From Algoriphagus locisalis (GTDB lineage: Bacteria > Bacteroidota > Bacteroidia > Cytophagales > Cyclobacteriaceae): 64,000 bases of DNA. Shown one piece after another: positions 24,893 through 33,663 of the stretch. Position numbers and translations under genes: made by a program. The stretch lies in contig NZ_FPBF01000002.1 in NCBI RefSeq assembly GCF_900116615.1, positions 855,807 through 919,806 on the forward strand. The letters run 5' to 3'. Below the pieces are notes generated by a model. It made no database searches and was not told the origin of the DNA. It saw only the letters and a list, made by a program, of their open reading frames with translations. The first letter of the stretch is position 1; each line of letters starts with the position of its first letter.

Positions 24893-24926
24893 CAAAAAAA
24901 AAAGAGGGACAACGTTTGCCCCTCTT
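24893..24926 (-). terminator. terminator of the panC-to-peptidase operon
   Basis: Stem AAGAGGG (24902-24908) and CCCTCTT (24920-24926), extended by a CAA/TTG pair after one mismatch. On the minus strand it runs into a stretch of about ten T. Confidence 0.85.
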
Positions 24927-24948
24927 CCAAAATTTTATTTGATCTGTA

Positions 24949-25635
24949 TCAATCCCGACCGCCGAAGAACACCATAATGTAATATGCTAAGGTGGTCAAT
25001 GCCGCTAATGCCGCTACTACATAAGTCATGGCCGCCCATTTAAGTGCATCTTTCGACATGGCATATTCATATGGAGTTACGATATTTCGTGTCTTCACCC
25101 AAGCCAACGCTCTATTACTAGCATCGAACTCTACAGGTAAAGTTACCACTGTAAAAAGCGTGATTATTGAATAAGATCCCACAATTATGTATCCAATAAA
25201 TGGAACAGGAAGTCCTAAAGCAAATCCACCAAATAAAGAGGCAATCAAGACGAAATTTAAAATTTTACTGGCACTATTTTGAAGCGGAACTAAAGTCGAT
25301 CTCAGATTTAACCAAGTGTAAGATGTGGCATGTTGGACTGCGTGGCCACACTCGTGAGAAGCTACGGCCGCTGCAGCTGCATTTCTACCATAATACACAT
25401 CAGGGCTTAGGTTGACTGTTTTGTTGGCTGGATTATAATGGTCGGAAAGCTGTCCTTCCACTGATAAAACCTGTACATCCGTAATGTTATTGTCTGCCAG
25501 CATTAGCTTGGCAATCTCTGCCCCAGACAAATTTGCCTGCAGCGGGATCTGAGAGTATTTCTTGAATTTGCTTTTCAGCTTATTGCTGACCACAAATCCT
25601 GCAATTGCGAATACGATAATGATGATAAGAAACAT
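24949..25635 (-). CDS. zinc metallopeptidase, YugP type
   Basis: Integral membrane zinc peptidase of the PF04298 family (YugP). The zinc site HECGHAVQH includes His94, Glu95 and His98. A membrane anchor is at the extreme N-terminus (FLIIIIVFAIAGFVVS), and two or three hydrophobic segments follow after residue ~125. Length 228 is typical. The substrate is unknown for the family. It is the last gene of a minus-strand run panC-panD-flippase-peptidase, 31 bases after the flippase-like gene, and is followed by a good terminator. Confidence 0.92.
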   Translation of the reverse strand: MFLIIIIVFAIAGFVVSNKLKSKFKKYSQIPLQANLSGAEIAKLMLADNNITDVQVLSVEGQLSDHYNPANKTVNLSPDVYYGRNAAAAAVASHECGHAVQHATSYTWLNLRSTLVPLQNSASKILNFVLIASLFGGFALGLPVPFIGYIIVGSYSIITLFTVVTLPVEFDASNRALAWVKTRNIVTPYEYAMSKDALKWAAMTYVVAALAALTTLAYYIMVFFGGRD

Positions 25636-25666
25636 AATTTATTTGGTTTGCAGGGTTGAATACGTT

Positions 25667-26671
25667 TTAAGCTTCCTTGGGTTCGGTATGAGATGGTAAT
25701 TTCATCATTATTAACCAGCTTACAAGGCCTGCTATTAATACAAGGATTACCTGAGTGCCGTGTATGATAGCTGCGAAGATTTTTCCATCTACCTCCGATA
25801 TTCCAAGCTGTATCAAAATGAAGGCCACGAGTGCGTGAAAGGTTCCAATACCCCCTTGAACAGGAGCCACCATGCCAATACTGCCCATTACCATGACTAA
25901 GAGCACTTCTCCTGGAGACAAATTGGCAGTGCTTGGTATCCCAAAAGCAATAGTGTACATCGTTAAAAAATAGATCACCCAAAGTAAAATTGAACTTATC
26001 CAAAATCCTGCTGGATTTGCCAGCGTACCAATTCGTTTGAGGCCCGAAAAGATCTCTCTAAAAAAATGTTGGAGTTTATTGATTATTCCATGGTCACGAA
26101 ATCTCTTGAAAACAAAGAAGAGAAATAACGCTAGAACGGCGACCCCACCAATGGCTATAGGAAGATTCGAGAGTATTCGCTCCCCCAATGAATCAATCGA
26201 TATTAGTTGATCTGCCAAGTTTAGAAACAACTCTTTTTCGACAAGAAATGCTAGCAAAATTACAGAGACCAAACAGAGTAAATCCACACTTCGCTCTACT
26301 ATAACAGTACCGATCAAATAGCCTATTGAGATTCCATTTGTACGTGTGAGCACCCCGCACCGGGCCACTTCTCCAGCTCGAGGTATCAGCATATTTACCA
26401 AATATCCAACCATTAAAGCATGATAAGCGCGAGTTAATGTTACCTTCTGTCCTTCTTCAGTATCAATCAACAAGGTCCAGCGCCAGCTTCTGATGAAATA
26501 CCCAAGTATTGAAATCATAATTGACAATACAATCCAGGACCAATTGCTAGACCTAACTTGATCTATTAACGAGTCAAGCGCGATATCTTTGTACAATAAC
26601 CAAAAAATCCAGACAGCAATTCCTAAGGAAATCACTACCTGGATAAATTGTTTAATGTTTTTATTCCCCAT
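25667..26671 (-). CDS. lysylphosphatidylglycerol synthase TM-domain / flippase-like protein
   Basis: Polytopic membrane protein (334 residues, about eight hydrophobic segments) of the PF03706 (UPF0104, AglD-like) family. Recognisable parts are NWSWIVLSIMI, the MLIPRAGEVARCGVL loop, and GGIGTFHALVAFILI near the C-terminus. Members are lipid flippases or glycosyl/lysyl transferase membrane domains; this one has no soluble synthase domain, so flippase-like is the safer label. Its ATG shares one base with the panD stop (TGATG), indicating translational coupling, though a link to pantothenate is not obvious. Confidence 0.9.
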   Translation of the reverse strand: MGNKNIKQFIQVVISLGIAVWIFWLLYKDIALDSLIDQVRSSNWSWIVLSIMISILGYFIRSWRWTLLIDTEEGQKVTLTRAYHALMVGYLVNMLIPRAGEVARCGVLTRTNGISIGYLIGTVIVERSVDLLCLVSVILLAFLVEKELFLNLADQLISIDSLGERILSNLPIAIGGVAVLALFLFFVFKRFRDHGIINKLQHFFREIFSGLKRIGTLANPAGFWISSILLWVIYFLTMYTIAFGIPSTANLSPGEVLLVMVMGSIGMVAPVQGGIGTFHALVAFILIQLGISEVDGKIFAAIIHGTQVILVLIAGLVSWLIMMKLPSHTEPKEA

Positions 26672-27018
26672 CAGATGAGTTTATTTTGCTCGTCTGGGAA
26701 AATCAATACCGGCTTGAATTTTTTTGCTTCCTCTAATTCCATTCCTGCGTAAGAAATGATAATTACTATATCTCCCACTTGGGCTTTTCTAGCGGCAGGG
26801 CCATTTAGGCATACTTGTCCAGAGCCTCTTTCTCCGGTAATGACGTACGTCTCTAGTCGTTCGCCATTGTTTACATTGACGATCTGAACCTTCTCATTTT
26901 CGATTAGATTCGCTGCATCCATCAAGTCTTCATCGATGGTGATTGAGCCTACATAGTGCAGTTCCGCCTGGGTAATCTTCACCCGGTGTATTTTGGATTT
27001 CAGTACCTGAATTTGCAT
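26671..27018 (-). CDS. panD: aspartate 1-decarboxylase precursor
   Basis: Makes beta-alanine from aspartate for pantothenate and CoA synthesis. It is a pyruvoyl enzyme made by self-cleavage between Gly24 and Ser25, seen here in YVGSITID, where Ser25 becomes the pyruvoyl group. The conserved TGERGSG and [12 protein letters not shown] segments are intact. Length 115 is slightly short but normal. It follows panC by 21 bases and overlaps the flippase-like gene by one base. Confidence 0.97.
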   Translation of the reverse strand: MQIQVLKSKIHRVKITQAELHYVGSITIDEDLMDAANLIENEKVQIVNVNNGERLETYVITGERGSGQVCLNGPAARKAQVGDIVIIISYAGMELEEAKKFKPVLIFPDEQNKLI

Positions 27019-27039
27019 TGGTTTAATTTTGCCGCAAAA

Positions 27040-27888
27040 TTAAAGAATTATTGGAAGGTTGTCGATTAATCTGATTTTTCCTACGTAGGCCGCTACACAA
27101 ATTGATGATTTTTGATTTGCATCAAACGCTGAGTATCTCGTAAAGCTTTCAGGGTGAATCAGTTCGAAGTATTCCAAACTAGCCAGAGGCATTTCCTCAA
27201 AATCGTGGTTGATTTGATTCTGGATCTCAAACCATGCTTTACCGGTTAAAAGTTCCTGCTTTGCTTTTTCTAAGCTGTTAATCAAAATCAACGCTTGTTG
27301 TCTTTCGTCTGTGGAAAGGCGCATATTTCTAGAGGACATCGCCAGTCCATCCTGCTCTCGCCGTGTAGGCACTATTACCAGTTGGACATTCATGGACAAA
27401 TCTTTGACTAATCGCTTGATGATTCCAGTTTGTTGTAGATCTTTCTGACCAAAGTAGGCTTTATGAGGTCTGATTATGTTGAACAACTTTGAAACAATTA
27501 TCCCTACGCCATTAAAATGACCAGGACGAAATGCTCCTTCTAATACAGTCTCAAGATTTCCAAAATCAATACTCAATTGTGGCTTTTCGGGGTAAATATT
27601 TTCTGTATTAGGGACAAAAACAAAGTCAACTTTTTCCTCTTTAAGTTTAGCTAAATCTGCTTCTAAAGTATTCGGGTAGTTATCAAAATCTTCCTGATTA
27701 TTGAATTGCGTTGGGTTTACAAAGACAGAAACTACTACAATATCACATTCAGATTTGGCTTTTCTTACTAGGTCAAGATGACCTTCATGCAGTGCGCCCA
27801 TAGTGGGGACCAAACCTATGGATTTGTCGTTTTTAAGAGAGTTAAGCCAGTATTTTTGCCAATCGGCTCCAGTATAGACTACTTGCAC
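27040..27888 (-). CDS. panC: pantothenate synthetase
   Basis: Joins pantoate and beta-alanine with ATP to form pantothenate. The nucleotidyl-transferase HxGH motif is HEGH at 34-37 in PTMGALHEGH, and the KMSKS-like loop is MSSRN. The pantoate-binding FVNPTQF is present. Length 282 is standard. It is first in the operon panC-panD, which supplies both the substrate (via PanD) and the ligation step. A TACATTTG promoter with a TTG 18 bases upstream lies just before it. Confidence 0.98.
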   Translation of the reverse strand: MQVVYTGADWQKYWLNSLKNDKSIGLVPTMGALHEGHLDLVRKAKSECDIVVVSVFVNPTQFNNQEDFDNYPNTLEADLAKLKEEKVDFVFVPNTENIYPEKPQLSIDFGNLETVLEGAFRPGHFNGVGIIVSKLFNIIRPHKAYFGQKDLQQTGIIKRLVKDLSMNVQLVIVPTRREQDGLAMSSRNMRLSTDERQQALILINSLEKAKQELLTGKAWFEIQNQINHDFEEMPLASLEYFELIHPESFTRYSAFDANQKSSICVAAYVGKIRLIDNLPIIL

Positions 27889-27919
27889 TGGGAGAGGGTT
27901 TAGTATGGGTAAATAGGGG

Positions 27920-27948
27920 CAAATGTATATTATTATTCAACAAAACAA
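27920..27948 (-). promoter_or_regulatory. panC promoter
   Basis: On the minus strand TTG (27948-27946), 18 bases, then TACATTTG (27927-27920). It matches the Bacteroidota TTG/TAnnTTTG pattern and starts about 32 bases before the panC ATG. It is divergent from the glgA-like gene. Confidence 0.65.
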
Positions 27949-27969
27949 GGCTATTAAGGCTTTTTTTAT

Positions 27970-27977
27970 TATCTTTG
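27970..27977 (+). promoter_or_regulatory. putative promoter -7 element for the glgA-like gene
   Basis: TATCTTTG, an exact TAnnTTTG match 41 bases before the ATG at 28018. It lies back to back with the panC promoter. No clear -33 TTG. Confidence 0.55.
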
Positions 27978-28017
27978 CGCAGTTGTTTTTTCACCTCAAC
28001 ATTAAAATCCAATAAAC

Positions 28018-28836
28018 ATGTCCAAATTACGTATCCTCTACGTTGCCAGTGAAATCAACCCTTTTCTCCAAACATCAGAAGTCGCCAATTTCTTAAGATC
28101 CCTTCCTCAAGCTATGCAAGAGCGTGGAATGGAAATCAGAATCTTAGTGCCGAGATTTGGTCTGATCAACGAGCGAAAGAATAGACTACACGAGGTAGTG
28201 AGATTGTCAGGAATCAATATTGCGGTAGGAGAAGAGGAGAAACCTTTGGTGATTAAAGTAGCTTCCATTCCAAATGCGAAACTGCAAGTTTACTTCATTG
28301 ATAACGAGGATTACTTCCAGCGCAAGCATGTATTCCATGACAAGCAGCAGAAATTCTATGAGGACAATGACGAACGCGCGATTTTCTTCTGCAAGGGCGT
28401 GATAGAAACTGTGAAAAAACTAGGATGGGCCCCGGACATCGTTCATTGTAATGACTGGATGACCAGCTTGATCCCAATGTATTTGAAAACCACTTATAAG
28501 AGCGAGCCTTTATTTAAGGACACGAAGTCTGTATTTGCGATCTACAACAACGGATTTTCTCATACCTTTGGCGATGATTTGTTAAACAAGGTTAAGATGG
28601 TGGATATAGATGACGCTATTTTAGCACCTTTGAAGAGCAAAGACTTTACAGGATTTATCAAGATGGGCATGGAGTATGCAGACTTGGTAGTCAAAGGCGG
28701 TGAAGTTTCCGCAGAATTAAACCAACTAATCGAGGATTTCTCAAAAGACAAGAAGTTTGACATCAGCATTGAAGCAGAATCAGAAGCACAGGCTCACGAA
28801 GAGCTATTCGATATTTACACGAATCTCGCCAGTTAA
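28018..28836 (+). CDS. GlgA-like half protein (GT5 N-terminal domain only)
   Basis: Resembles the N-terminal Rossmann half of bacterial glycogen synthase: ILYVASEINPF, LVPRFG and DIVHCNDWMTSLIP align with GlgA landmarks. Two things argue against glycogen synthesis. The KTGGL ADP-glucose-binding motif near residue 18 is QTSEV. The whole C-terminal GT-B half (about 200 residues) is absent, the protein ending at 272. It is not a fresh truncation, because the next gene begins at its end. In other Bacteroidota I recall a similar short 'glycogen synthase' beside panC and a DUF4270 gene, suggesting a conserved non-enzymatic or altered role. Confidence 0.85.
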   Translation: MSKLRILYVASEINPFLQTSEVANFLRSLPQAMQERGMEIRILVPRFGLINERKNRLHEVVRLSGINIAVGEEEKPLVIKVASIPNAKLQVYFIDNEDYFQRKHVFHDKQQKFYEDNDERAIFFCKGVIETVKKLGWAPDIVHCNDWMTSLIPMYLKTTYKSEPLFKDTKSVFAIYNNGFSHTFGDDLLNKVKMVDIDDAILAPLKSKDFTGFIKMGMEYADLVVKGGEVSAELNQLIEDFSKDKKFDISIEAESEAQAHEELFDIYTNLAS

Positions 28837-30160
28837 GCTGGCCTTTGGCGCAATCGCGTCCCTAATCCTTATTAGTTCATGTAGTGACCCTGCCACAGTA
28901 GGCATTGAGCTTGCTCCCGGAAACAACCAGATCGGTGTTGTTTTCGAGGAGTTTGAGCTGCCTGCTTCGGTAGTTTTATTGGATTCCTTCAATACCACCA
29001 ACCAAGCAGTGCTGGTGGTGGGAGAAGAGGAAGACGATTTCTTTGGTAAAACCTCGGGCACCGGATATTCTAGGCTTTCCTATAATGCCAATTCCAATTT
29101 TCCAAAGGAAGATGCGGTGTTAGACTCTGTATTATTCAGGCTAAATGTACGAGTGATCAGCGGGACTGATTTAGATCAGGGAAAAGCCTATTCTGTCCAC
29201 AAACTCACTGAAAACATCCTGGATACTGCCTATTATAATTACGATGAGCTGCTCTATGAGGAAACACCTTTTGCATCTACAGAAGTTGTTTTCGGAGAGG
29301 AAACAGATACTTTAGTTTCATTTCCTGTAAACCAGGAGTTTGCCGAAGAGCTTTTTGCTGATCTAAAGGACAGCGTTTTCTTTCAAGATCCTTTTGTATT
29401 TAGAGACTATTTCCCAGGAATCGCATTAAAAGGAAGAGCAGGAGATAACGCATCAATCGGTGTAGGCTTAGGTACTAGCACCGGGATCACTGCCTATTAC
29501 CATTACGAAGGAGATACTGTTTCTTCAACCTATTCCCTTTTAACAAGTGTTAGCTTATCAGGAGGAGGTAGTGCAGCCGCGAGGAATTTCAGTGGAATTA
29601 AAAGCGATAGAAGTGGAACACCTACCCAAGTGGTCACAGAATCGAATCAAGCCTATGATGTGGGTTCACTAGTAGGAATTAAATCTGGAATGCGCATGGC
29701 CATCAAATTGGACACCAGCCCATTAGATGAATTTCTAGACACGCTATCTGGTGTTACTTTCAACCAAGTATTACTCGAAATCGGCGAGTTGGAACCACAG
29801 GATGAAACTGAAAGATTACCGGCTAATATTAGAATGTTTTTTACTGATTCAAACAATGAAGTCCTTACCTCAAGCGATGGAACCGAATTAACCGTTCAAG
29901 CGGATGGTTTTCCACAGGTACAACTCGATGAAGATGGAGATGAAATTCCCAGCACTTCTAATCCAGCAACACTATTCTATGATTCTGAGGAAAGAGTATA
30001 TAGTGAATTAATAACCTCCCATGTGAATGCAATATTTCGTGGTAAACTTACAAGGAGAGACTGGCTTATCTATGGCATAGATTCGAAGCAATCTCTTAGT
30101 CAATTGGTGGTAAACACTAATAGAATTAAAGTTAAAGTAATCTACTCCAGATCTAGATAG
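28757..30160 (+). CDS. DUF4270 lipoprotein
   Basis: Exported lipoprotein of the DUF4270 family, characteristic of Bacteroidota; function unknown. The lipobox is LISSC (Cys42 if the TTG at 28757 is used). The mature protein is acidic with repeated DSVLFRLNVRV- and NQVLLEIGE-like strands. No ATG or GTG precedes the lipobox in frame. Only TTG codons (28757, 28769) are seen, inside the end of the glgA-like gene, so the true start is uncertain and translation may be coupled to the upstream gene. It sits between the glgA-like gene and glmS. Confidence 0.88.
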   Translation: MTSALKQNQKHRLTKSYSIFTRISPVKLAFGAIASLILISSCSDPATVGIELAPGNNQIGVVFEEFELPASVVLLDSFNTTNQAVLVVGEEEDDFFGKTSGTGYSRLSYNANSNFPKEDAVLDSVLFRLNVRVISGTDLDQGKAYSVHKLTENILDTAYYNYDELLYEETPFASTEVVFGEETDTLVSFPVNQEFAEELFADLKDSVFFQDPFVFRDYFPGIALKGRAGDNASIGVGLGTSTGITAYYHYEGDTVSSTYSLLTSVSLSGGGSAAARNFSGIKSDRSGTPTQVVTESNQAYDVGSLVGIKSGMRMAIKLDTSPLDEFLDTLSGVTFNQVLLEIGELEPQDETERLPANIRMFFTDSNNEVLTSSDGTELTVQADGFPQVQLDEDGDEIPSTSNPATLFYDSEERVYSELITSHVNAIFRGKLTRRDWLIYGIDSKQSLSQLVVNTNRIKVKVIYSRSR

Positions 30161-30188
30161 TTAATATCTTAGTTTTTGGAAAAATTTA

Positions 30189-30231
30189 AATAATCCACTT
30201 TCTAATTTTTAGGAAGTGGATTATTTTTTTT
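30189..30231 (+). terminator. terminator of the glgA-like/DUF4270 operon
   Basis: Stem AATAATCCACTT (30189-30200) and AAGTGGATTATT (30214-30225), followed by a T run. A strong intrinsic terminator separating DUF4270 from glmS. Confidence 0.88.
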
Positions 30232-30286
30232 GGCATGAATACTGTTTCTTTGTCGAAGTTCAAACCAACCGATAGAATTTTTAACT

Positions 30287-32128
30287 ATGTGCGGAATAGT
30301 AGCGTATGTGGGACAGCAAGAGGCTCTACCCATAATTATTAAAGGTCTTAGAAGATTAGAATACCGAGGTTACGATAGTGCTGGTGTAGCTTTGCTGGAT
30401 AACAATGGAGTAAGCATCTACAAAAAGAAGGGTAAAGTTTCCGAATTGGAGAAGCATCTGGAAAGCTCTTCTGATTTAGAATCAAAAATCGGAATCGGCC
30501 ACACCCGCTGGGCTACACATGGTGAGCCTAATGATGCCAATGCGCATCCACATTACTCCTCTTCCCAAAAAATCGCGATGATCCATAACGGCATCATTGA
30601 AAACTACGAGGTTTTGAAGAAGGATTTGTCCAAAAAAGGTTACACTTTTCAATCTGATACAGACACGGAAGTGTTTATAAAATTCATAGAGGACATACAA
30701 CTGAACAATCACTGTAGTCTTGAAGAAGCACTTCGTTTGGCGCTTCACAAGGTGGTGGGTGCCTATGCTATTGTATTGATCAATAAAGAAGAGCCAGATA
30801 CGTTAATAGCTGCTCGCAAAGGTTCCCCTTTGGTAATTGGAGTTGGAGAAGATGAATATTTCTTGGCCTCGGATGCTACTCCGATAATTGAGTACACCAA
30901 CAAAGTGATTTATTTGGATGATTTTGAAATCGCGGTAATCCGCAACAACAGACTTCAAATCAAAAACATTGAGAATGTAGAAACCAGCCCATACATCAAT
31001 CAACTTGAAATGGAATTGGAAGCGATCGAAAAAGGTGGCTACGAACATTTCATGATGAAGGAAATCTACGAGCAACCTAAGTCAATAGCCGATTGTTTAA
31101 GAGGTCGTTTGGACGCAAAGTCTGGGCGCTTAGTGCTGGGAGGTTTGCGGGATTACATGAATAAATTCCAAAATGCCGAACGAATAATCATCACAGCCTG
31201 TGGCACATCCTGGCATGCAGGACTAGTAGCGGAATATCTTTTCGAAGAATTTGCGCGCGTTCCAGTAGAAGTAGAGTATGCCTCTGAGTTTCGATATAGA
31301 AATCCAGTCATAGGAGAAAAGGATTTTGTGATTGCGATTTCGCAATCTGGCGAAACAGCAGATACTTTGGCAGCAATTGAGTTAGCCAAATCCAAAGGTG
31401 CCACGATTTTCGGAGTATGTAACGTAGTTGGATCTTCGATTCCTAGAGCGACCCACGCGGGATCCTATACCCATGCTGGCCCTGAGATCGGGGTCGCCTC
31501 CACCAAAGCTTTTACAGCACAGATTTCTGTTCTTGCTATGATGGCACTAAAGCTAGGATATCAAAGAGGGACATTGCCTGAAAGTAGATATATCCAGCTT
31601 TTGCACGAACTTGAGGCAATACCTGGAAAAGTGGAGCGTGCCTTGAAATCTAATGAGGCGATCAAGTATATCGCTGAGGAGTATAAGGATGTGAGAAATG
31701 CTCTTTATTTGGGTAGAGGGTACAATTTCCCTGTTGCGCTAGAAGGTGCGTTGAAGCTGAAAGAGATTTCCTATATCCATGCGGAAGGTTATCCAGCAGC
31801 GGAAATGAAGCATGGCCCTATCGCTTTAATTGACGAGGAAATGCCAGTCTTTTTCATTGCTACTAAGGATAGCTCTTACGAAAAAGTGGTAAGTAATATC
31901 CAGGAAGTGAAAGCCCGAAAAGGAAAAGTGATCGCGGTAGTCACAGAAGGTGATACACAAGTGAAAGCTATCGCGGATCACGTGATCGAAATTCCTGAAA
32001 CCCATGAAGCTTTTGCCCCGCTGGTGGCTGTCGTTCCGCTTCAGTTGCTTTCTTATCATATAGCAGTGATGCGTGGATGCAACGTAGATCAGCCGAGGAA
32101 TTTGGCAAAATCAGTAACTGTAGAATAA
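30287..32128 (+). CDS. glmS: glutamine--fructose-6-phosphate aminotransferase (isomerising)
   Basis: Makes glucosamine-6-phosphate from fructose-6-phosphate and glutamine, the entry to cell-wall amino sugars. The N-terminal nucleophile amidotransferase starts MCGIVAYVG with catalytic Cys2, followed by LRRLEYRGYDSAG and GHTRWATHG. Two SIS sugar-binding domains follow (about 290-600), with TACGTSWHAG, ISQSGETADT and the C-terminal PRNLAKSVTVE. Length 613 is standard. It has its own terminator and no glmU or glmM nearby. No glmS ribozyme is visible in the short leader. Confidence 0.98.
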   Translation: MCGIVAYVGQQEALPIIIKGLRRLEYRGYDSAGVALLDNNGVSIYKKKGKVSELEKHLESSSDLESKIGIGHTRWATHGEPNDANAHPHYSSSQKIAMIHNGIIENYEVLKKDLSKKGYTFQSDTDTEVFIKFIEDIQLNNHCSLEEALRLALHKVVGAYAIVLINKEEPDTLIAARKGSPLVIGVGEDEYFLASDATPIIEYTNKVIYLDDFEIAVIRNNRLQIKNIENVETSPYINQLEMELEAIEKGGYEHFMMKEIYEQPKSIADCLRGRLDAKSGRLVLGGLRDYMNKFQNAERIIITACGTSWHAGLVAEYLFEEFARVPVEVEYASEFRYRNPVIGEKDFVIAISQSGETADTLAAIELAKSKGATIFGVCNVVGSSIPRATHAGSYTHAGPEIGVASTKAFTAQISVLAMMALKLGYQRGTLPESRYIQLLHELEAIPGKVERALKSNEAIKYIAEEYKDVRNALYLGRGYNFPVALEGALKLKEISYIHAEGYPAAEMKHGPIALIDEEMPVFFIATKDSSYEKVVSNIQEVKARKGKVIAVVTEGDTQVKAIADHVIEIPETHEAFAPLVAVVPLQLLSYHIAVMRGCNVDQPRNLAKSVTVE

Positions 32129-32134
32129 TAAGGA

Positions 32135-32158
32135 AAGGCTGTCACATCTGACAGCCTT
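32135..32158. terminator. terminator between glmS and the Kazal lipoprotein gene
   Basis: Perfect 10-bp stem AAGGCTGTCA (32135-32144) and TGACAGCCTT (32149-32158), loop CATC. It lies between convergent genes and may serve both, although the U tracts are short. Confidence 0.75.
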
Positions 32159-32160
32159 CT

Positions 32161-32385
32161 TTAATTACATGCTCCTTCTTCCCATGAAGTGAGTCCTGCC
32201 ATATCGGCGAAGCAAGCATTTCCATAGGTTTTGCCATCGCAGCCACAAACTGGCGCATACTCCTTAGTACAACCTCCTTCTTTGATCCTTTCCGGATCAA
32301 TACATTTCTTTAAAGGTTCCTCCTTTTCACATGCCAGGGCAAAAAGGGAAACTACGCAAATGAGTAAAAGCAAAGCCTGTTTCAT
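32161..32385 (-). CDS. Kazal-type protease-inhibitor lipoprotein
   Basis: Short 74-residue lipoprotein: signal with lipobox FALAC (Cys19), a 9-residue linker, then a single Kazal domain with six cysteines (28, 39, 47, 49, 58, 73) and the core YAPVCGCDGKTYGNAC. Kazal domains inhibit serine proteases by a substrate-like loop, here roughly around residues 38-45. It would be displayed on the envelope, perhaps protecting the cell against host, predator or self-secreted proteases; this is inference. A TAGATTTG element lies upstream on the minus strand (32423-32430). It is tail-to-tail with glmS. Confidence 0.9.
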   Translation of the reverse strand: MKQALLLLICVVSLFALACEKEEPLKKCIDPERIKEGGCTKEYAPVCGCDGKTYGNACFADMAGLTSWEEGACN

Positions 32386-32422
32386 AGTTCTGAGACGAAA
32401 TTAAGACAGCAAATGCTACTTG

Positions 32423-32430
32423 CAAATCTA
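32423..32430 (-). promoter_or_regulatory. putative promoter -7 element for the Kazal lipoprotein gene
   Basis: Minus-strand TAGATTTG, matching TAnnTTTG, 38 bases before the ATG at 32385. No -33 box identified. Confidence 0.4.
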
Positions 32431-32474
32431 ATTTATAAGTCAGGATGAATATTCTGCCTCCGGATAAATTTGCC

Positions 32475-32482
32475 TACTTTTG
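32475..32482 (+). promoter_or_regulatory. putative promoter -7 element for prfA
   Basis: TACTTTTG places the transcript start near 32488, 13 bases before ATG 32501. This excludes a start codon at 32480. No clear -33 TTG. Confidence 0.5.
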
Positions 32483-32500
32483 CGCAGCGAAAAAAATACT

Positions 32501-33580
32501 ATGCTAGACAAATTACAATCAATCAAAGAACGTTTCGAAGAAGTAGGCCAACTGATCGTTTTGCCTGAGTCCATGGCTGATATGAGCAAATACGCCAAAC
32601 TGACGAAGGAATATAAGGACTTGGAAAAAATTGTAACTGTTTATAACGAGTACAGCTTGGTGCTGCAAAATATTAAAAGTTCTAAAGAGCTTTTGGATAA
32701 GGAAAAAGATCCTGATTTCAGAGAAATGGCCAAGGCAGAACTAGATGAACTGCGACCTAGAAAGGAAGAGCTTGAAGATGAACTGAAGCAACTATTGATT
32801 CCCAAAGACCCTAATGATGCTAAAGATTGCATTCTGGAAATCAGAGGTGGTGCTGGAGGAGATGAAGCGTCTATTTTCGCCGGCGACTTATTCCGCATGT
32901 ACCAGCGTTTTTGCGAAATGCAAAATTTAAAACTTACCGTCCTGGATTTAACATTTGGCTCTGCCGGAGGATACAAAGAAATCATTGCAACGATATCAGG
33001 TGGTGATGATGTATATGGGCGGATGAAATACGAATCTGGGGTACATAGAGTACAGCGTGTACCTGCTACAGAATCCCAAGGGAGAGTTCATACTTCGGCA
33101 GCATCAGTTGCAGTTTTGCCAGAAATGGATGAGGTGGAAGTCACTATTGATATGAATGATGTCCGTAAGGATACCTACTGCTCTTCTGGACCAGGTGGCC
33201 AATCTGTAAACACTACTTACTCCGCAGTACGGTTAACTCACGAGCCTTCAGGATTGATCGTAACCTGTCAGGATGAAAAGTCGCAGATTAAAAACTTCGA
33301 AAAGGCATTGAAAGTATTGCGGTCTAGACTATACGAAATCGAACTGGCCAAGCACAACGACGCTGTGGGTGCTCAGCGTAAATCCATGGTAGGATCTGGG
33401 GACAGATCGGACAAGATCCGAACCTACAACTATCCCCAATCACGGGTGACGGACCATAGAATCAACAAAACTGTATATAACCTCCCCGAGGTAATGGATG
33501 GGCATATTGAGGATTTTATCTCCGCACTTAGATTTGCAGAAAATCTTGACCGGATGAATACCAGTGGATTAGAAGATTAG
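32501..33580 (+). CDS. prfA: peptide chain release factor 1
   Basis: Recognises UAA and UAG stop codons on the ribosome and triggers peptide release. The catalytic GGQ motif is at 232-234 (SGPGGQSVN). The stop-codon-reading tripeptide is PAT at 188-190, as in RF1 rather than the SPF of RF2. Length 359 is normal. I start at ATG 32501, because the promoter-like TACTTTTG at 32475-32482 makes an earlier start unlikely. No prmC methyltransferase gene is adjacent. A weak hairpin (33582-33604) follows. Confidence 0.97.
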   Translation: MLDKLQSIKERFEEVGQLIVLPESMADMSKYAKLTKEYKDLEKIVTVYNEYSLVLQNIKSSKELLDKEKDPDFREMAKAELDELRPRKEELEDELKQLLIPKDPNDAKDCILEIRGGAGGDEASIFAGDLFRMYQRFCEMQNLKLTVLDLTFGSAGGYKEIIATISGGDDVYGRMKYESGVHRVQRVPATESQGRVHTSAASVAVLPEMDEVEVTIDMNDVRKDTYCSSGPGGQSVNTTYSAVRLTHEPSGLIVTCQDEKSQIKNFEKALKVLRSRLYEIELAKHNDAVGAQRKSMVGSGDRSDKIRTYNYPQSRVTDHRINKTVYNLPEVMDGHIEDFISALRFAENLDRMNTSGLED

Positions 33581-33581
33581 G

Positions 33582-33604
33582 CTGGAGATTTGCATAAATT
33601 CCAG
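33582..33604 (+). terminator. weak hairpin after prfA
   Basis: CTGGA-ATTT (33582-33591, one bulged G) pairs with AAATTCCAG (33596-33604), loop GCAT. The following bases are T-rich but interrupted, so termination is uncertain. Confidence 0.4.
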
Positions 33605-33663
33605 TTGAATTTTATTGATTCTACGAATACTTATTATCTTGAAGATTAAACCATCAAATTTTT

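Noticed and set aside
30161..30286. glmS ribozyme or promoter before glmS
   Set aside because: The leader is too short for the ribozyme, and TTTCTTTG fails the second consensus base.
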